64,000 nucleotides of DNA from Margaritifera margaritifera (GCA_029931535.1 JAQPZY010001561.1:496001-560000); one strand, 5' to 3'. Shown: positions 7,397 to 18,890, counted from the stretch's first letter. Notes: generated from the letters alone by a model not told the origin. Numbers and translations: made by a program.

Positions 7397-7918
7397 TTAC
7401 GCTGACAAAATCTGCTGATAAATCCGCTGATAATTATTTAAAATGTATTTGCATCTGACAGGTCTACACAAGCTTATTAATTCATGCCGCCGCTCTTCCG
7501 TGGTATTAAGCAGCTCAAATATCCTGACAAAAATATAATCGAACTTGATATTTTTTTTACGACCTGGAATCTTAATATTTAAAAAATTTTTTAGTCGGCG
7601 TTGAAATTGTTCACGCTCCTCAAAAGTAAAATTAAATTTGATTGTCTTTTTAGCCACATGATACTTTGCATTATAACAGCTTCGTTTTCTAAAATTATTA
7701 TATGGGCGAGAATCAGCGACCATTACCGCATCATAATTATCAATTACCTCGCCAGGTTCGAGGTCGTCCGGATCTACTACAAGCAGATCTAAATACTTGA
7801 TCTTATTATCAACAGATTGTAAACGTTTTCGATAATTACTTGGCGAGGGATCTTCAAAAATTGAATTTCTATCGAAATTTGCTGTCATGTCGAGAAGTAA
7901 TTTTAATTTCGCCAGCAT
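7397..7918 (-). CDS. Antisense Polinton gene of unknown function
   Basis: Intact 173-residue frame on the minus strand, directly downstream of and facing the integrase. Upstream (plus positions 7919-7930) the minus strand reads ATTAGTATAATG, so the start codon is preceded by the same TATA-like element as the plus-strand genes. The product is charged and mostly helical, with no signal peptide or membrane segment. A cluster FTFEEREQFQRRLKNFLNIK and a C-terminal stretch with two Cys (LISLCRPVRCKYILNNYQ) are its most distinctive parts. I do not recognise the family. An intact frame in a decaying element, together with the conserved leader, argues that it is a genuine gene. Confidence 0.6.
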   Translation of the reverse strand: MLAKLKLLLDMTANFDRNSIFEDPSPSNYRKRLQSVDNKIKYLDLLVVDPDDLEPGEVIDNYDAVMVADSRPYNNFRKRSCYNAKYHVAKKTIKFNFTFEEREQFQRRLKNFLNIKIPGRKKNIKFDYIFVRIFELLNTTEERRHELISLCRPVRCKYILNNYQRIYQQILSA

Positions 7919-7975
7919 TATACTAATATTAATATTTTCTTTACAAATTCCAGTTTTATATAAAATTTAATAATA

Positions 7976-8270
7976 ATGACGTCAATAAGATATCACGCAA
8001 AAGGTTTTATTGAAAATATGTCTGATCTCGAGCGCGCAATCAAATATTGTTTTGCTAATAGCAATACTCAGGGAATTGTTGGAGTATTTATCAGCAAATC
8101 AGGCATCGAAACCGGAGTAAAAAAAAAATGTTCTATTAACGCAAGAAGAACTAAAGTACTATAACGAACACGGAAACGTTGTCGTGTACTGGGATATTGG
8201 AACTATAATGTTATATGTACACAACTGTATTTCAAAAGATGATTTAATAAAAATACTACGGTCTACGTGA
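7976..8270 (+). pseudogene. Small unknown Polinton gene, frameshifted at a poly(A) run
   Basis: Starts at the ATG at 7976, preceded by TTTATATAAAATTTAATA. The first frame ends at 8162-8164, but the frame after a run of about ten A residues (8118-8128) stays open to the TGA at 8268-8270, giving a likely original protein near 97 residues. The N-terminal part (IRYHAKGFIENMSDLERAIKY) and the C-terminal part (NVVVYWDIGTIMLYVHNC) look like one alpha/beta fold. Function unknown. Slippage in the A run is the simplest break, either a real mutation or an assembly error. Confidence 0.5.
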
Positions 8271-8286
8271 ATTTCAATAATGTGGT

Positions 8287-9078
8287 CTAAACATACTCGA
8301 ATTTTATTTTACGTTGTAATTTCTTCGATAAGGCTGATCTCTGAGTACCGTCTGCAACATATTTTACGGATTGTGGATGAATATCATAATACTTACCCGC
8401 AAATGTTATTGAATCAAAGGTAATTTGTTCTCCGGTTTCCTCATCTGTTGACATCACCGGACGAGCTGGTTTAAAATTAATTCCGTTAGCATTAGCTCCT
8501 CTCCTCGAGTTTTCTTGTCAAGTAACTAAATCAAGGTTTTCAAGTCTGTTGTTGGTTTTGATATTATTAATGTGATCTATTACAAGGCCTGGTGGAATAA
8601 TGCCGTTGAAAACCTCATACACAAACCTATGCGAATAAACGATTTTACCCGGATTTACTCTAACCATCAGATAACCGGTGTTAGACATACAGCCAACAGC
8701 ATTCTTTGTTCGTATATTACGTGTGATACCTTGATCGTTCGCTTCATAGTTTGTGTAAACAGGATGCCGTTGATATTCGTTTTGCAGACCAAGATTATCA
8801 AGATTATTATCAAGAAATGAGCCGTTGACGTGATAAACTCGTTGCCCAGCTGGAATCTCTCCAACAAAGCAAGTGTAGATAAAATCTTTAACAAACATCT
8901 CCGCCCCATCACAGAAGATTTTATAACCAGCTGGCGGCGATATAATTTCAAAGTCGATGTTGTCATCGAAAGAAACTAAACCTGCCATCGTGCCATAAAA
9001 TCCATTATAATCTGGATCAGCACATGATGTATTAATTTCATCATACTCGGGTATCATTTTTGATAGTTTTGTTGCCAT
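8287..9078 (-). pseudogene. HNH endonuclease (homing-type), antisense, one in-frame TGA
   Basis: The minus-strand frame of 186 residues contains, near its end, the HNH-3 pattern YSHRFVYEVFNG, VIDHINN and N.RLENLDLVT, with the His, Asn and His expected of the beta-beta-alpha metal site. An upstream segment (AGQRVYHVNGSFLDNNLDNL) resembles a second, degenerate HNH copy. A TGA at 8518-8520 follows LVT, yet the same frame continues for 76 residues to a TAG at 8287-8289. This tail (about SITFAGKYYDIHPQSVKYV) looks like a NUMOD/helix-turn-helix DNA-binding module of homing endonucleases. It lies between two plus-strand genes and probably entered the element as a selfish nuclease; it may instead serve the element. 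Confidence 0.75.
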
Positions 9079-9151
9079 TATACTATGAGGAAATTAAATG
9101 TCTAATTGATTGTTTGCTTAATTAAAGAAATAGTGTCTAGTATTAAATATA

Positions 9152-12100
9152 ATGACGGCGCGGAAATCAACACATGTTAAAAAGATTGCGTCATCTTTTG
9201 CCGGATTTGATAACTCCTGGCAGGTAGATTTGCCAGATAATACTGTAACATTATCTCCAGTAAAACTATTCGACATGATATCACCGACAATAATGAGCGA
9301 GCGAGTTAAACATCTTAGCATTAAATTTTTAGTACAGTACAAGGTAACACTTACAAAACTGCAGCCTGGAAAAGATAATCAAGAAATTGAAGCCTATATT
9401 TCATCAAAATCGCGAACAGCTCTGCTCGGCACAAATCTAAATAAAATAATAACAAGGACAGTGTTTAACGAGCTCGAAAATAAAGTCGCGGAGTACATTT
9501 CATTAGGTTCTGCATGGGTTCTTCAGCGAATGCAAGCTGTCATATTTCACACGCATAAATTTACACCATTACGAGGAAAATCGTATGTAGAATTACCAGA
9601 AAAAAACTGCTAATAGTCGATGTGTAATAAACATTAAAAACAATGACAACAAATGTTTCATGTGGTCTGTGCTATCTGCGCCGTACACACCAGACAAAAA
9701 TCCTAACAGAGTATAGCAATACAAAAATTATGAGAACTCGTTAAATTTTACTGGCATCGAGTTCCCTGCTGCAGAATCACAGATCTCAAAATTTGAGAAA
9801 CAAAATAGTATTAGTATTAACGTATTTGGCCTTGAGGAAACTGGTAGAAAAATAAAATATTATCCGCGATTAATAAGCAAGGCAGCATCGCAAAATACAA
9901 TAAATCTTCTGTATTACAAAGAGCACTACTGCTATATTAAAACTTTGATGGGTTAGTTGCATCCCAGTACAACAAACATAAATCTAAAATGTACTTTTGT
10001 TATAGATGCCTTCACGGATGTAAGACACAAGAGGTTCTAATTAAACATCTCGACTATTGTACAGAAACTCAAAAAGTGACGTTGCCAGAAAAAGGAAAAG
10101 AAACATTAAACTTTAAGCACTACAACAATCAACTCAAAGTGCCTTTTATCATTTACACAGATTTTGAGTCGCTGCTTGTATCCATCACGACAGCTCATAA
10201 TAATCCTGATATATCATCGACCACAGAAATACAAGATCATGTTCCATGCGGTGTTGCATATAAGGTAGTGTGTACAGATCGAAATTTATCAAAAGACATT
10301 AAATTATATCGCGGGGATAATCCAGCAAAATGGTTCCTATCAAATTTAATGGACGAGGCATATTTGATAAAATCGATGTACAAGCGGCCAAAAAATATGA
10401 TACCACTAACAAAACAAGAACAAGAAGAATTTAATCTATCAAATATATGCCATATTTGCCAACGCGAAATCCCCACTGATAAAGTTAAAGGTCATTGCAT
10501 ATCACAGGAAAATATCGCGGTCCCGCACATGATAAATGTAATCTGCATTTAGAGTGTCCAGAATTTGTACCAATAGTATTTCTTAATCTCAGAGGTTATG
10601 ATGCGCATATATAATTGTAGAAGCTTTTGATAATCCTATTTTACGTGATAAAAAAATTAATTGCATCGCAAATACAGACGAAAAATATATGTCTGTTACA
10701 ATAGGTCCTCTGAGATTCATCGACAGTTTACAGTTTAAACCAGCACCGTTATATGTACTAGCCGCTGGTTGCAGTAAGTTTACTAATCTCGAAGAACATT
10801 TAAGGAAAACAGCGGCATACTAAAACAAAAAGGAATTTATCCTTACGAACATATGGACAGCTGGGATAGATTCGATGAAACATGTCTTCCGCCGCAAAAA
10901 GAATTTGATTCTAAACTTAAAATGGAGGAGCTGTCCGACAAAGATTACGCGCATGCTCAAAAAGTTTGGAACACGTTAAACTGCCGTACAATGTGAGATT
11001 ATCATGACATTTATCTTCAGACGGACGTGTTGTTGCTAGCAGATATCTTTGAAGAGTTCAGATGGATCTGTTTAAACTACTACAAACTCGATCCTTGCTG
11101 GTATTATTCATCTCCAGGTTTATGTTGGGATGCCGCACTAAAACTAACAAAAGTTAATTTAAAACTGTTAACGGATCCGACCATGTTTTATTTTATAGAA
11201 AGGTCGATAAGAGGCGGAATCAGCGTCATCACCAACAAACACGCTGTTGCCAATAACAAGTACAAGAAGAAATACGATCGTAGCAAATCATCAAGCTATA
11301 TAACTTATTTAGATCCAAATAATCTGTATGGATTGGCTATGTCGCAACCGATGCCAGTTGATGATTTTAATTGGATAACAGGCGAACAATACCTAACAGA
11401 AACAAGTAAAACCGTTCCAGAAGATATTGGGTATTTCGTTGAAGTCGATCTGATGTATCCCAGCCACCTTCACAAGTTGCATAACGACTACCCTTTCTGC
11501 GCAGAATCATTATTAATTACAGATGACATGCTTTCTCAGGAACAGCGTGATCTAAAATTAAAATAAAATCTTGGAAAAAATGTCGTGCATAAGCTTGTTC
11601 CAAATCTAATGAACAAAACGAGATACATAATTCATCATCGCGCGTTAAAACAAGCTGTAGAACACGGCATTATAATAACGTATGTCCATCGCGCACTAAA
11701 ATTTCGACAGTGCTGTTGGCTCAAAGAATACATCGACTTTAACACAAGTAAGAGAACAGCAGCTACAACAGACTCTGAAAAAGACTTTTTTAAACTAATG
11801 GTCAATTCTGTATTTGGTAAGACAATGGAGAATATTAGAAAGCGAAGAAACATAGAGCTGATTAACGATCCTATTAGGCGAGATAAAGTTCAATGAAAAT
11901 CTTCAAAGAAAACTTAGTTGCAGTTCATAAAAGTAAAACAGATCTAAAATTAAATAAACCCATCTATGTCGGATCTGCTATACTGGATGTATCAAAAATA
12001 TTAGTATACGAATTTCATTACGATTATGTCAAACCAAAGTATCCCGGCTCGCAATTATTGTTTACAGATACGGATTATCTCTGCTATCATGTCGAAACAG

Positions 12101-12570
12101 AATACTTGTATCAAGATATTTATAATGACAGAACACTATTCGACCTATCAGATTATCCTAAAGATAGTCCATTTAAGTGCGACAAAAATAAAAAGGTTAT
12201 TGGTAAATTTAAAGACGAAACAAACTTTATGCCCATCATAGAATTTGTCGGATTAAGAAGTAAACTGTACAGTATTAAAACAGATGATAGTAAAACAAAA
12301 AAGAAAGCAAAAGGTATTGTTAAAACCGTCGTTAATAAGTGTATCTCATTTGATGATTATCTTCATGCGCTTCAAGGAGAATATAATTTTGTTTCCATGA
12401 CAACCATTAACTCAGACCACCATAATCTTAAAACAAATGTGATCAACAAAGCTGGACTATGTAACCTTGACGACAAAAGAATTTGTTATGATGGAATTAA
12501 TACATTTGCATTTGGGTATAATCATGATCATGATGAAAATGAGGATGTTCTAGATATAATCTTTGGTTGA
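9152..12570 (+). pseudogene. Protein-primed family B DNA polymerase (Polinton POLB), multiply broken
   Basis: An ATG at 9152 abutted by TTAAATATA begins the N-terminal domain. A segment with NNDNKCFMWSV follows at about 9642, then a zinc finger (CYRC...H...C, 10001-10060), an exonuclease motif (YTDFESLL, about 10156), polymerase motif A (YLDPNNLYGLAM, about 11308), motif B (KLMVNSVFGKTMENI, about 11795) and motif C (FTDTDYL, about 12061, with Tyr where Ser is usual). Breaks: frameshifts near 9601, 9941, 10498, 10610, 10815 and 11890; stops at 9714 (TAG), 10994 (TGA) and 11564 (TAA). The enzyme would replicate the element from a protein primer at its terminal repeats. This copy is inactive. 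Confidence 0.92.
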
Positions 12571-12658
12571 ATTTGATTTTATCTAAACATTATTTATAGG
12601 GGGAGGCGGGATTAATTTTTCCGTTAACAAGTAGTTTACAAATTTGGTCTCAATCTGA

Positions 12659-12791
12659 AGTAGTAGGGTAAAGGGCGTGGATTCGGCATAATTACCATTT
12701 TGAGTTAGGAGCTCGGAGGACTTAAAAAGGCCGACGAGCGACGAACGAAAAAATGGTAATTGTGCCGAAACCCGCCCTTTACCGTACTACT
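12659..12791. repeat. Inverted repeat (foldback), candidate right terminus of the Polinton
   Basis: The left arm begins AGTAGTAGGGTAAAGGGCG (12659) and includes GGCATAATTACCATTTT. The right arm reads AAAATGGTAATTGTGCC and ends CCCTTTACCGTACTACT (12791). The arms are about 43 bp with a few mismatches, around a 45-bp GC-richer centre. From memory, Polintons have terminal inverted repeats with AG/CT-type ends, so this may be the element's end. A short foldback MITE is the alternative; I see no clear target duplication. Confidence 0.55.
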
Positions 12792-13249
12792 CAGCCCTCC
12801 AGCTGTTGCCCCTTCTTTAAAGCTCGCAGGTTCCCGGTGACTACTTGTAGTTGAGAAGTTCCTACCTTGAGCCTATCATGTTTGGGCATTGAGCACTTCC
12901 ATTCCATCGATCATCACTTGTCTTGCTGCCCCAATTGTCAGGTTCCAATAGAGGAGTAGGTGGACTGTTCTCTGCTTGGGATTATTTCGTACACGGGAGG
13001 TAGTCCCCGTCCTTCCTCGTATGCTGATGTTCGATGTTGGAGCAGAGTGATCTTACACAGGATCAATCCTTGGTAACCGCAGACAGGCCCCTACCATCCT
13101 CATCTATAACGGCTCGACTCCACGATATTCCCTCTCCGAACTCGCCGCTGCGAGACGTGTCGGACGTGATAGATAACATCCATAAGTTTGGTACACAGAG
13201 GTGATAGAAAACATTTAATGTCTAGACACGCGGACGTAAAATAAAACAT

Positions 13250-13251
<2 letters not shown>
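12792..13251. other. GC-richer unannotated sequence
   Basis: About 460 bp visibly richer in G+C than the surroundings and without a convincing frame on either strand. The composition step begins right after the inverted repeat at 12791, consistent with an element boundary there. Confidence 0.4.

Positions 13252-13330
<79 letters not shown>
13252..13330. repeat. (GA)n microsatellite
   Basis: Uninterrupted GA dinucleotides. The minus-strand Leu-Ser ORF across it is an artefact. Confidence 0.95.
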
Positions 13331-14001
<671 letters not shown>

Positions 14002-14079
14002 TTTATTTATTTATTCTAACTCCTCTGAATTGTAATCTATCTATAAACGATTTCATTTACCAAACTAAGAGAGAGATGA

Positions 14080-15620
14080 AGATATGGAATATTTGTTTAT
14101 CCTGATATACATGGCGTTTTTGTCATATTGTATGCTGATGATGTTGCTAATTGTGCAGATACTGTGAAAAATCTACAACTTTAAATTAAGGTTGTGGAGG
14201 AATTTTGTAATAAATCAGGGATTAATCTTATTTAAAGTAAAATTATTGTTTATATAACAGGAAGTTGTCTAAGGAATAGCGTGTAATGGTACTATCGAGG
14301 TTAGAAAATTGAAACTGCTTACTCCCAAACTCATCTGGACTATGGCAAAATAATGTATGGCATCACAACTTCCAAACTCATCTGGACTAAGGCAAGAGAA
14401 TGTATGGCATCACAACTTGCAAACTCATCTGGACTATGGCAAAATAATGTATGGCATCACAACTTCCAAACTCATCTGGACTAAGGCAAGAGAATGTATG
14501 GCATCACAACTTGCAAACTCATCTGGACTATGGCAAAATAATGTATGGCATCACAACTTATAAACTCATCTGGACTAAGGCAAGAGAATGTATGGCATCA
14601 TAACTTCCAAACTCATCTGGACTATGGCAAGAGAATGTATGGCATCACAACTTCCAAACTCATCTGGACTATGGCAAAGAAATGTATGGCATCACAACTT
14701 CCAAACTCATCTGGACTAAGGCAAAATAATGTATGGCATCGCAACTTCCAAACTCATCTGGACTATGGCAAAATAATGTATGGCATTACCACTCCCAAAC
14801 TCATCTGGACTAAGGCAAAATAATGTATGGCATTACCACTCCCAAACTCATCTGGACTAAGGCAAAATAATGTATGGCATTACCACTCCCAAACTCATCT
14901 GGACTAAGGCATAATAATGTATGGCATTACCACTCCCAAACTCATCTGGACTAAGGCAAAATAATGTATGGCATTACAAGCAAGAAAAGCATGTTTTACG
15001 ACTAATAAGATTCTAGGTAAAATTGTACCTCGATCAGTTTCTGAATCTTTTAAATTATTCGACACTATAATCTCACCTAGTTTGTGCTGTGGGGCAGAAG
15101 CCTGGGGATATAAATATTCACACCAGATTGAAAATGTCCGTAATGACTGCAGCTTTGACTACGTTTCCTGCATTCTCTAGAGGTGAATGTGACTGATACC
15201 CTATCTGTATTCAGTACTTTGCATCATGTTTCAAGTACGAAATACAATTGACCAGAATTAACAATTACGGATACCCTGCAAAATTTTACAAAAAATGTTG
15301 ATGAAACTTGATGAAGATTGTCCTGGTAATTGGACCTCAAAAGTCAAGATTCATTATATACATATGGCTTTGGAGACCTGTGGATCTCACAAAACGTAGG
15401 TGATGAAACCTTTTTATTTTGTCCTTTAAGCAATGTTTTTTACAGGATAACTTGTTACAAGAATGGGTTTCGGACATATTGAATTCGTAAGAAAGCTCAT
15501 CATTTCAGTCAGTTTAAATCTCAGCTAAATGTTGACTATTACCTTAATATCGGTCTCCCATTCAAGTTCAGACAAGTGATTTACATGCCTTAGATGTTCT
15601 ATCTACAATTAAATGATTGA
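14080..15620 (+). mobile_element. Non-LTR retrotransposon relic, reverse-transcriptase and C-terminal part
   Basis: The sequence contains the RT active-site box YADDVANCADTVKNLQ (YADD codons at 14131-14142). After a minisatellite it continues with MALQARKACFTTNK and KLFDTIISPSLCCGAEAWG (about 15046-15105), the standard segment downstream of RT in LINE proteins. Further fragments (for example DNLLQEWVSDILNS near 15450) match LINE C-terminal sequence. Many stops and frameshifts show it is dead. A 47-bp array (14321-14980) has expanded inside it. Confidence 0.75.
14321..14980. repeat. 47-bp minisatellite, about 14 copies, inside a LINE
   Basis: The unit contains CTCATCTGGACTA, GGCAAAATAATG and TATGGCATCACAACTTCC. 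The first half alternates two unit types (ACTATGGCAAAA and ACTAAGGCAAGA), giving a ~94-bp higher-order period; the last five units share a GGCATTACCACTCCC variant. The final unit runs directly into LINE coding sequence, so the unit was derived from it. Confidence 0.92.
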
Positions 15621-15968
15621 AAGTGGAAGAGGCAATAAAATAGCACACAATATAATAACAAATGAACGTATCTATACCTATGTGATGCAGTACAAATACA
15701 AGCTGAATATCATATGGTCATGGTATGCCAATTTCATTCGGATTTGAGATCAAAATATCTCCCATCAATTTGTCAATTTTATCCTACAAAAGTAAAATTG
15801 TATTAATTTGTACAGATTAAAAAGACCAATATTATTGGAAATTTATCTTACTTTTTTTTACTATGCGTTCAGAAGAGATAACAAGTTTTATAAACTTGAC
15901 CCATCTGATATATTCCAACTGTAATGTGAATATTGACGTTTTGTTTCCATATACTAGTATTGTTTTTT
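15621..15968. other. Unannotated AT-rich sequence
   Basis: Nothing recognised. The right part leads into a CT microsatellite. Confidence 0.4.

Positions 15969-16040
<72 letters not shown>
15969..16040. repeat. (CT)n microsatellite
   Basis: About 36 uninterrupted CT units. Confidence 0.95.
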
Positions 16041-16043
<3 letters not shown>

Positions 16044-16120
16044 ATTTTAGGCATCACAATGTAATTTAGCACTGAATACTATGATGCTTATTAAAGCGCA
16101 CTTGAGTTATATTCATGATG

Positions 16121-16326
16121 ATATGAATTGTATATGTGCCGGTAGTCTTAAATACCAAATAACATGACTTGTATATGGGCTAGTGGCCGTAAATACCAAA
16201 TAACATGAATTGTATATAGGCCTGTAGTCTTCAAAAGCAAATAAAATGAATTGAATATGGGCCGGTGGCTTTAAATGCCAAATAACATGAATTGTATATG
16301 GGCCGGTGGCGTTAAATACTAAATAA
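16121..16326. repeat. 41-bp minisatellite, 5 copies
   Basis: Units contain ATGAATTGTATATGGGCCGG and TTAAATACCAAATAAC with a few substitutions between copies. Confidence 0.85.
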
Positions 16327-16689
16327 ATATTGTCAGTGTCAGTATCATTGTCATAATCAATAATGAAGATGAACGATTATGACAATTCCTCTCCTTCATG
16401 TACAATAATTAACTGATCACTGGGAAAATAAGCAATTTACAATACAAATACAAAAAGGTGATAGTGAACATGGTTGACAATGTTGGTTACTAAGACCTGA
16501 GTTCAAATAATCCACGACAGTTTCGTATTGCCATATATTTAAGCTACGGTTTTGAGATTTAGAAAATAGATAACCATTTTGATCACGATCCCACCATTTT
16601 TAGTTTTCATCGTTTCTAGCATAAAGGTGTCCAAAACAAAATGGGTGAGAGGGAATAAAATACACATAATACTGCAATACACACATGAT
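16327..16689. other. Unannotated; second copy of a dispersed repeat
   Basis: No gene seen; 16470-16533 resembles 13523-13582. Confidence 0.35.
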
Positions 16690-16830
16690 ATGTAACCTAT
16701 ACGAATCAAAATATTCCACCATGTCGTCGTTCGGAAACTTTACAGCGACCCAGTGTGTTCCTGGTCGATGACTCTCGTTGCCGATGATGACATCGGCTCA
16801 AACGTCTTTCGATGAGGGAGTTCAGCTTTG
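16690..16830 (-). pseudogene. Adenain-type protease fragment of second Polinton
   Basis: The minus strand encodes GTHWVAVKFPNDDMVEYFDSYR, shown as GTHWVAV (codons within 16741-16761) and YFDSYR (16696-16713). These carry the catalytic His and the acid residue, as in the protease at 6124 (GTHWVALY, YFDSYG). Frameshifts and stops lie upstream (plus-strand positions above about 16810), and no cysteine motif is found below 16690. Confidence 0.7.
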
Positions 16831-16938
16831 ACGCAGACTACAGGATTCCACACGGACGTGTACGAACTGTATGTAAGGAGGTAAAGAAGTTCTCAGTTAT
16901 TCATTCTTAGACCACAAACAGAGGTGAAGGTAGGATTT

Positions 16939-17163
16939 TTACTTTGATGTAAGAGGGCTTCGTTCCGTTTCATTTCGGGGATGGTCAATGGGGGTTGAGA
17001 ATGGTGTAAAGAGTCTGTCTTGCCACTCGTTCAAGAATTTCTTTTCTTGGATAAAAGCCCAAGCCTGTTCCAGATAATCCTCCAACTTTCTTCTTGACTC
17101 ATCATCAAACAGTTGTCTTGTTGTACTTGAATAATAGGATGAGTAACTTGACACCCATAACAA
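16939..17163 (-). CDS. Unassigned ORF within second Polinton relic
   Basis: Open minus-strand frame of 74 residues with RRKLEDYLEQAWAFIQEKK, a credible amphipathic helix. It lies between minor capsid and protease fragments on the same strand, so it may be a piece of a Polinton gene. I do not recognise it, and coding status is doubtful. Confidence 0.3.
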   Translation of the reverse strand: MLWVSSYSSYYSSTTRQLFDDESRRKLEDYLEQAWAFIQEKKFLNEWQDRLFTPFSTPIDHPRNETERSPLTSK

Positions 17164-17189
17164 TGTTGTATGGTCAGTAACGTGGTTTT

Positions 17190-17878
17190 ATTTTGGCAAT
17201 GCTGCTGGTTTTGAAATCGTTAGCATTAAACATCAAAAGGAAAAGGGTGCTACTACGATTCAGTCTGAGACGCACATCTACTCCGTTCAGCAAATACTTG
17301 TCTTGCAGCCACATGTCCAAGTGCAAACAATCCATCATTTCTAAAATGCGACCTTATTTTGTTTTTATTTCTACGGTCGTTAAATTCTATATTGTGAGCA
17401 TCGTCATCCTCTGTCAATTCCGTGTCGCTGAAAGCGTTGAACGTGTTAGATTTCCACGCTTCAGAAGAATCTAAGTAAGTGTTCTTGACTTTTTTCCATA
17501 GGTGAGTAGATTTTCTAGGTAGGCTCGGTAAGGATAAGTGTTCATGCTGCTTCTAACTAGTTTGTTGCTCAGATACAAATCCAATTCACTGAATTAAAAA
17601 ATGCATGAAATTGATCTCAGGAGCCACTCTGGCATTGGCTTCTGGATTCGTATTGTCTTCTCTAATTATTTTCAATTTCAGGTACAATGAACTGCTATTT
17701 AGATCAATGGAGTCCTCGGCTTGCCCATTGATTTCAACTTGATGGGAGCTGTCATCGTAATAGACGACAAGGGATGGTACCCTAACTACTGAGGTTCTTG
17801 CATCATCCTCTTCGTGGGTGGCATGACAAACAGATGAAGTCTCGTCTTGGAACATTCACAAGAATCTTGATACACCAT
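17190..17878 (-). pseudogene. F54H12.2-like Polinton minor capsid protein, frameshifted
   Basis: Minus-strand ATG at 17876-17878 gives MVYQDSCECSKTRLHLF, matching the conserved Cys-containing start of F54H12.2-like proteins. The next frame (17586-17855) carries INGQAEDSIDLNSSSLYLKL, matching their first conserved beta segment. Further down, in shifted frames, come SSMNTYPYRAYLENLLTYG-like sequence and LDMWLQDKYLLNGVDVRL. F54H12.2-like genes are, to my knowledge, Polinton minor capsid (jelly-roll) genes. At least two or three frameshifts and several stops are present. It lies just below the basic-repeat core gene, the usual neighbour. Confidence 0.75.
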
Positions 17879-17939
17879 CTTTGACTTTTTAATGTAGTAA
17901 TAAAAAAAAAACGTCTAAGTCTCTACTATTCTACGTCTC

Positions 17940-18890
17940 TTTTTCTTGTCGTGTCCGAGTTGTCTTCATGTTTTTCTACGTCTCTTTTTCTTGTCGTGTC
18001 CGTGTTGTCTTAATGTTTTTCTACGTCTCTTTTTCTTGTCGTGTCCGTGTTGTCTTAATGTATTTCTACGTCTCTTTTTCTTGTCGTGTCCGTGTTGTCT
18101 TAATGTTTCTCTACGTCTCTTTTTCTTGTCGTGTCCGTGTTGTCTTAATGTATTTCTACGACTCTTTTTCTTGTCGTGTCCGTGTTGACTTAATGTTTTT
18201 CTACGTCTCTTTTTCTTGTCGTGTCCGTGTTGTCTTAATGTTTTTCTACGTCGCTTTTTCTTGTCGTGTCCGTGTTGCCTTAATGTTTTTCTACGTCTCT
18301 TTTTCTTGTCTTGTCCGTGTTGTCGTAATGTATTTCTATGTCTCTTTTTCTTGTCGTGTCCGTGTTGTCTTAATGTATTTCTACGTCTCTTTTTCTTGTC
18401 TTGTCCGTGTTGTCTTAATGTATTTCTACGTCTCTTTTTCTTGTCGTGTCCGTGTTGTCTTAATGTTTTTCTACGTCTCTTTTTCTTGTCGTGTCCGTGT
18501 TGTCTTAATGTATTTCTACGTCTCTTTTTCTTGTCTTGTCCGTGTTGTCTTAATGTATTTCTACGTCTCTTTTTCTTGTCGTGTCCGTGTTGTCTTAATG
18601 TTTTTCTACGTCTCTTTTTCTTGTCGTGTCCGTGTTGTCTTAATGTATTTCTACGTCTCTTTTTCTTGTCTTGTCCGTGTTGTCGTAATGTATTTCTATG
18701 TCTCTTTTTCTTGTCGTGTCCGTGTTGTCTTAATGTATTTCTACGTCTCTTTTTCTTGTCGTGTCCGTGTTGTCTTAATGTTTTTCTACATCTCTTTTTC
18801 TTGTCGTGTCCGTGTTGTCTTAATGTTTTTCTACATCTCTTTTTCTTGTCGTGTCCGTGTTGTAATAATGTTTTTATACGTCTCTTTTTG
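17940..18890. repeat. 45-bp minisatellite, about 21 copies
   Basis: The unit on the plus strand contains CTACGTCTCTTTTTCTTGTC, then GTGTCCGTGTTGTCTTAATG, then TTTT or TATTT. Copies differ at few positions. The plus strand also stays open (15-residue unit), but the minus strand connects to Polinton coding sequence. Confidence 0.95.

Larger units (their letters stand above)
1..12791 (+). mobile_element. Polinton/Maverick (adintovirus-like) element, left end outside window
   Basis: The block carries the combination that defines Polintons: protein-primed family B polymerase, retrovirus-type integrase with a chromodomain, adenain-type cysteine protease, a double-jelly-roll-type major capsid protein and a penton-like minor capsid protein. 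Most genes run on the plus strand; two are antisense (7397-7918 and 8287-9078). The first ORF is open to the window edge, so the left terminus is not seen. The right end is placed tentatively at 12791, where an inverted repeat ends in ACTACT about 220 bp past the polymerase stop. I found no FtsK/HerA-type packaging ATPase; it may lie to the left. Several genes contain frameshifts or stops, so the copy is not functional as it stands. Confidence 0.9.

Noticed and set aside
5488..10996. Recoding of TGA in Polinton genes (5488, 8518, 10994)
   Set aside because: TAA and TAG breaks also occur in the polymerase, and frameshifts are common, so ordinary decay explains the stops.
1..12791. Loss of the packaging ATPase from this Polinton
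   Set aside because: Not seen here, but the left end of the element lies outside the window, so absence cannot be claimed.
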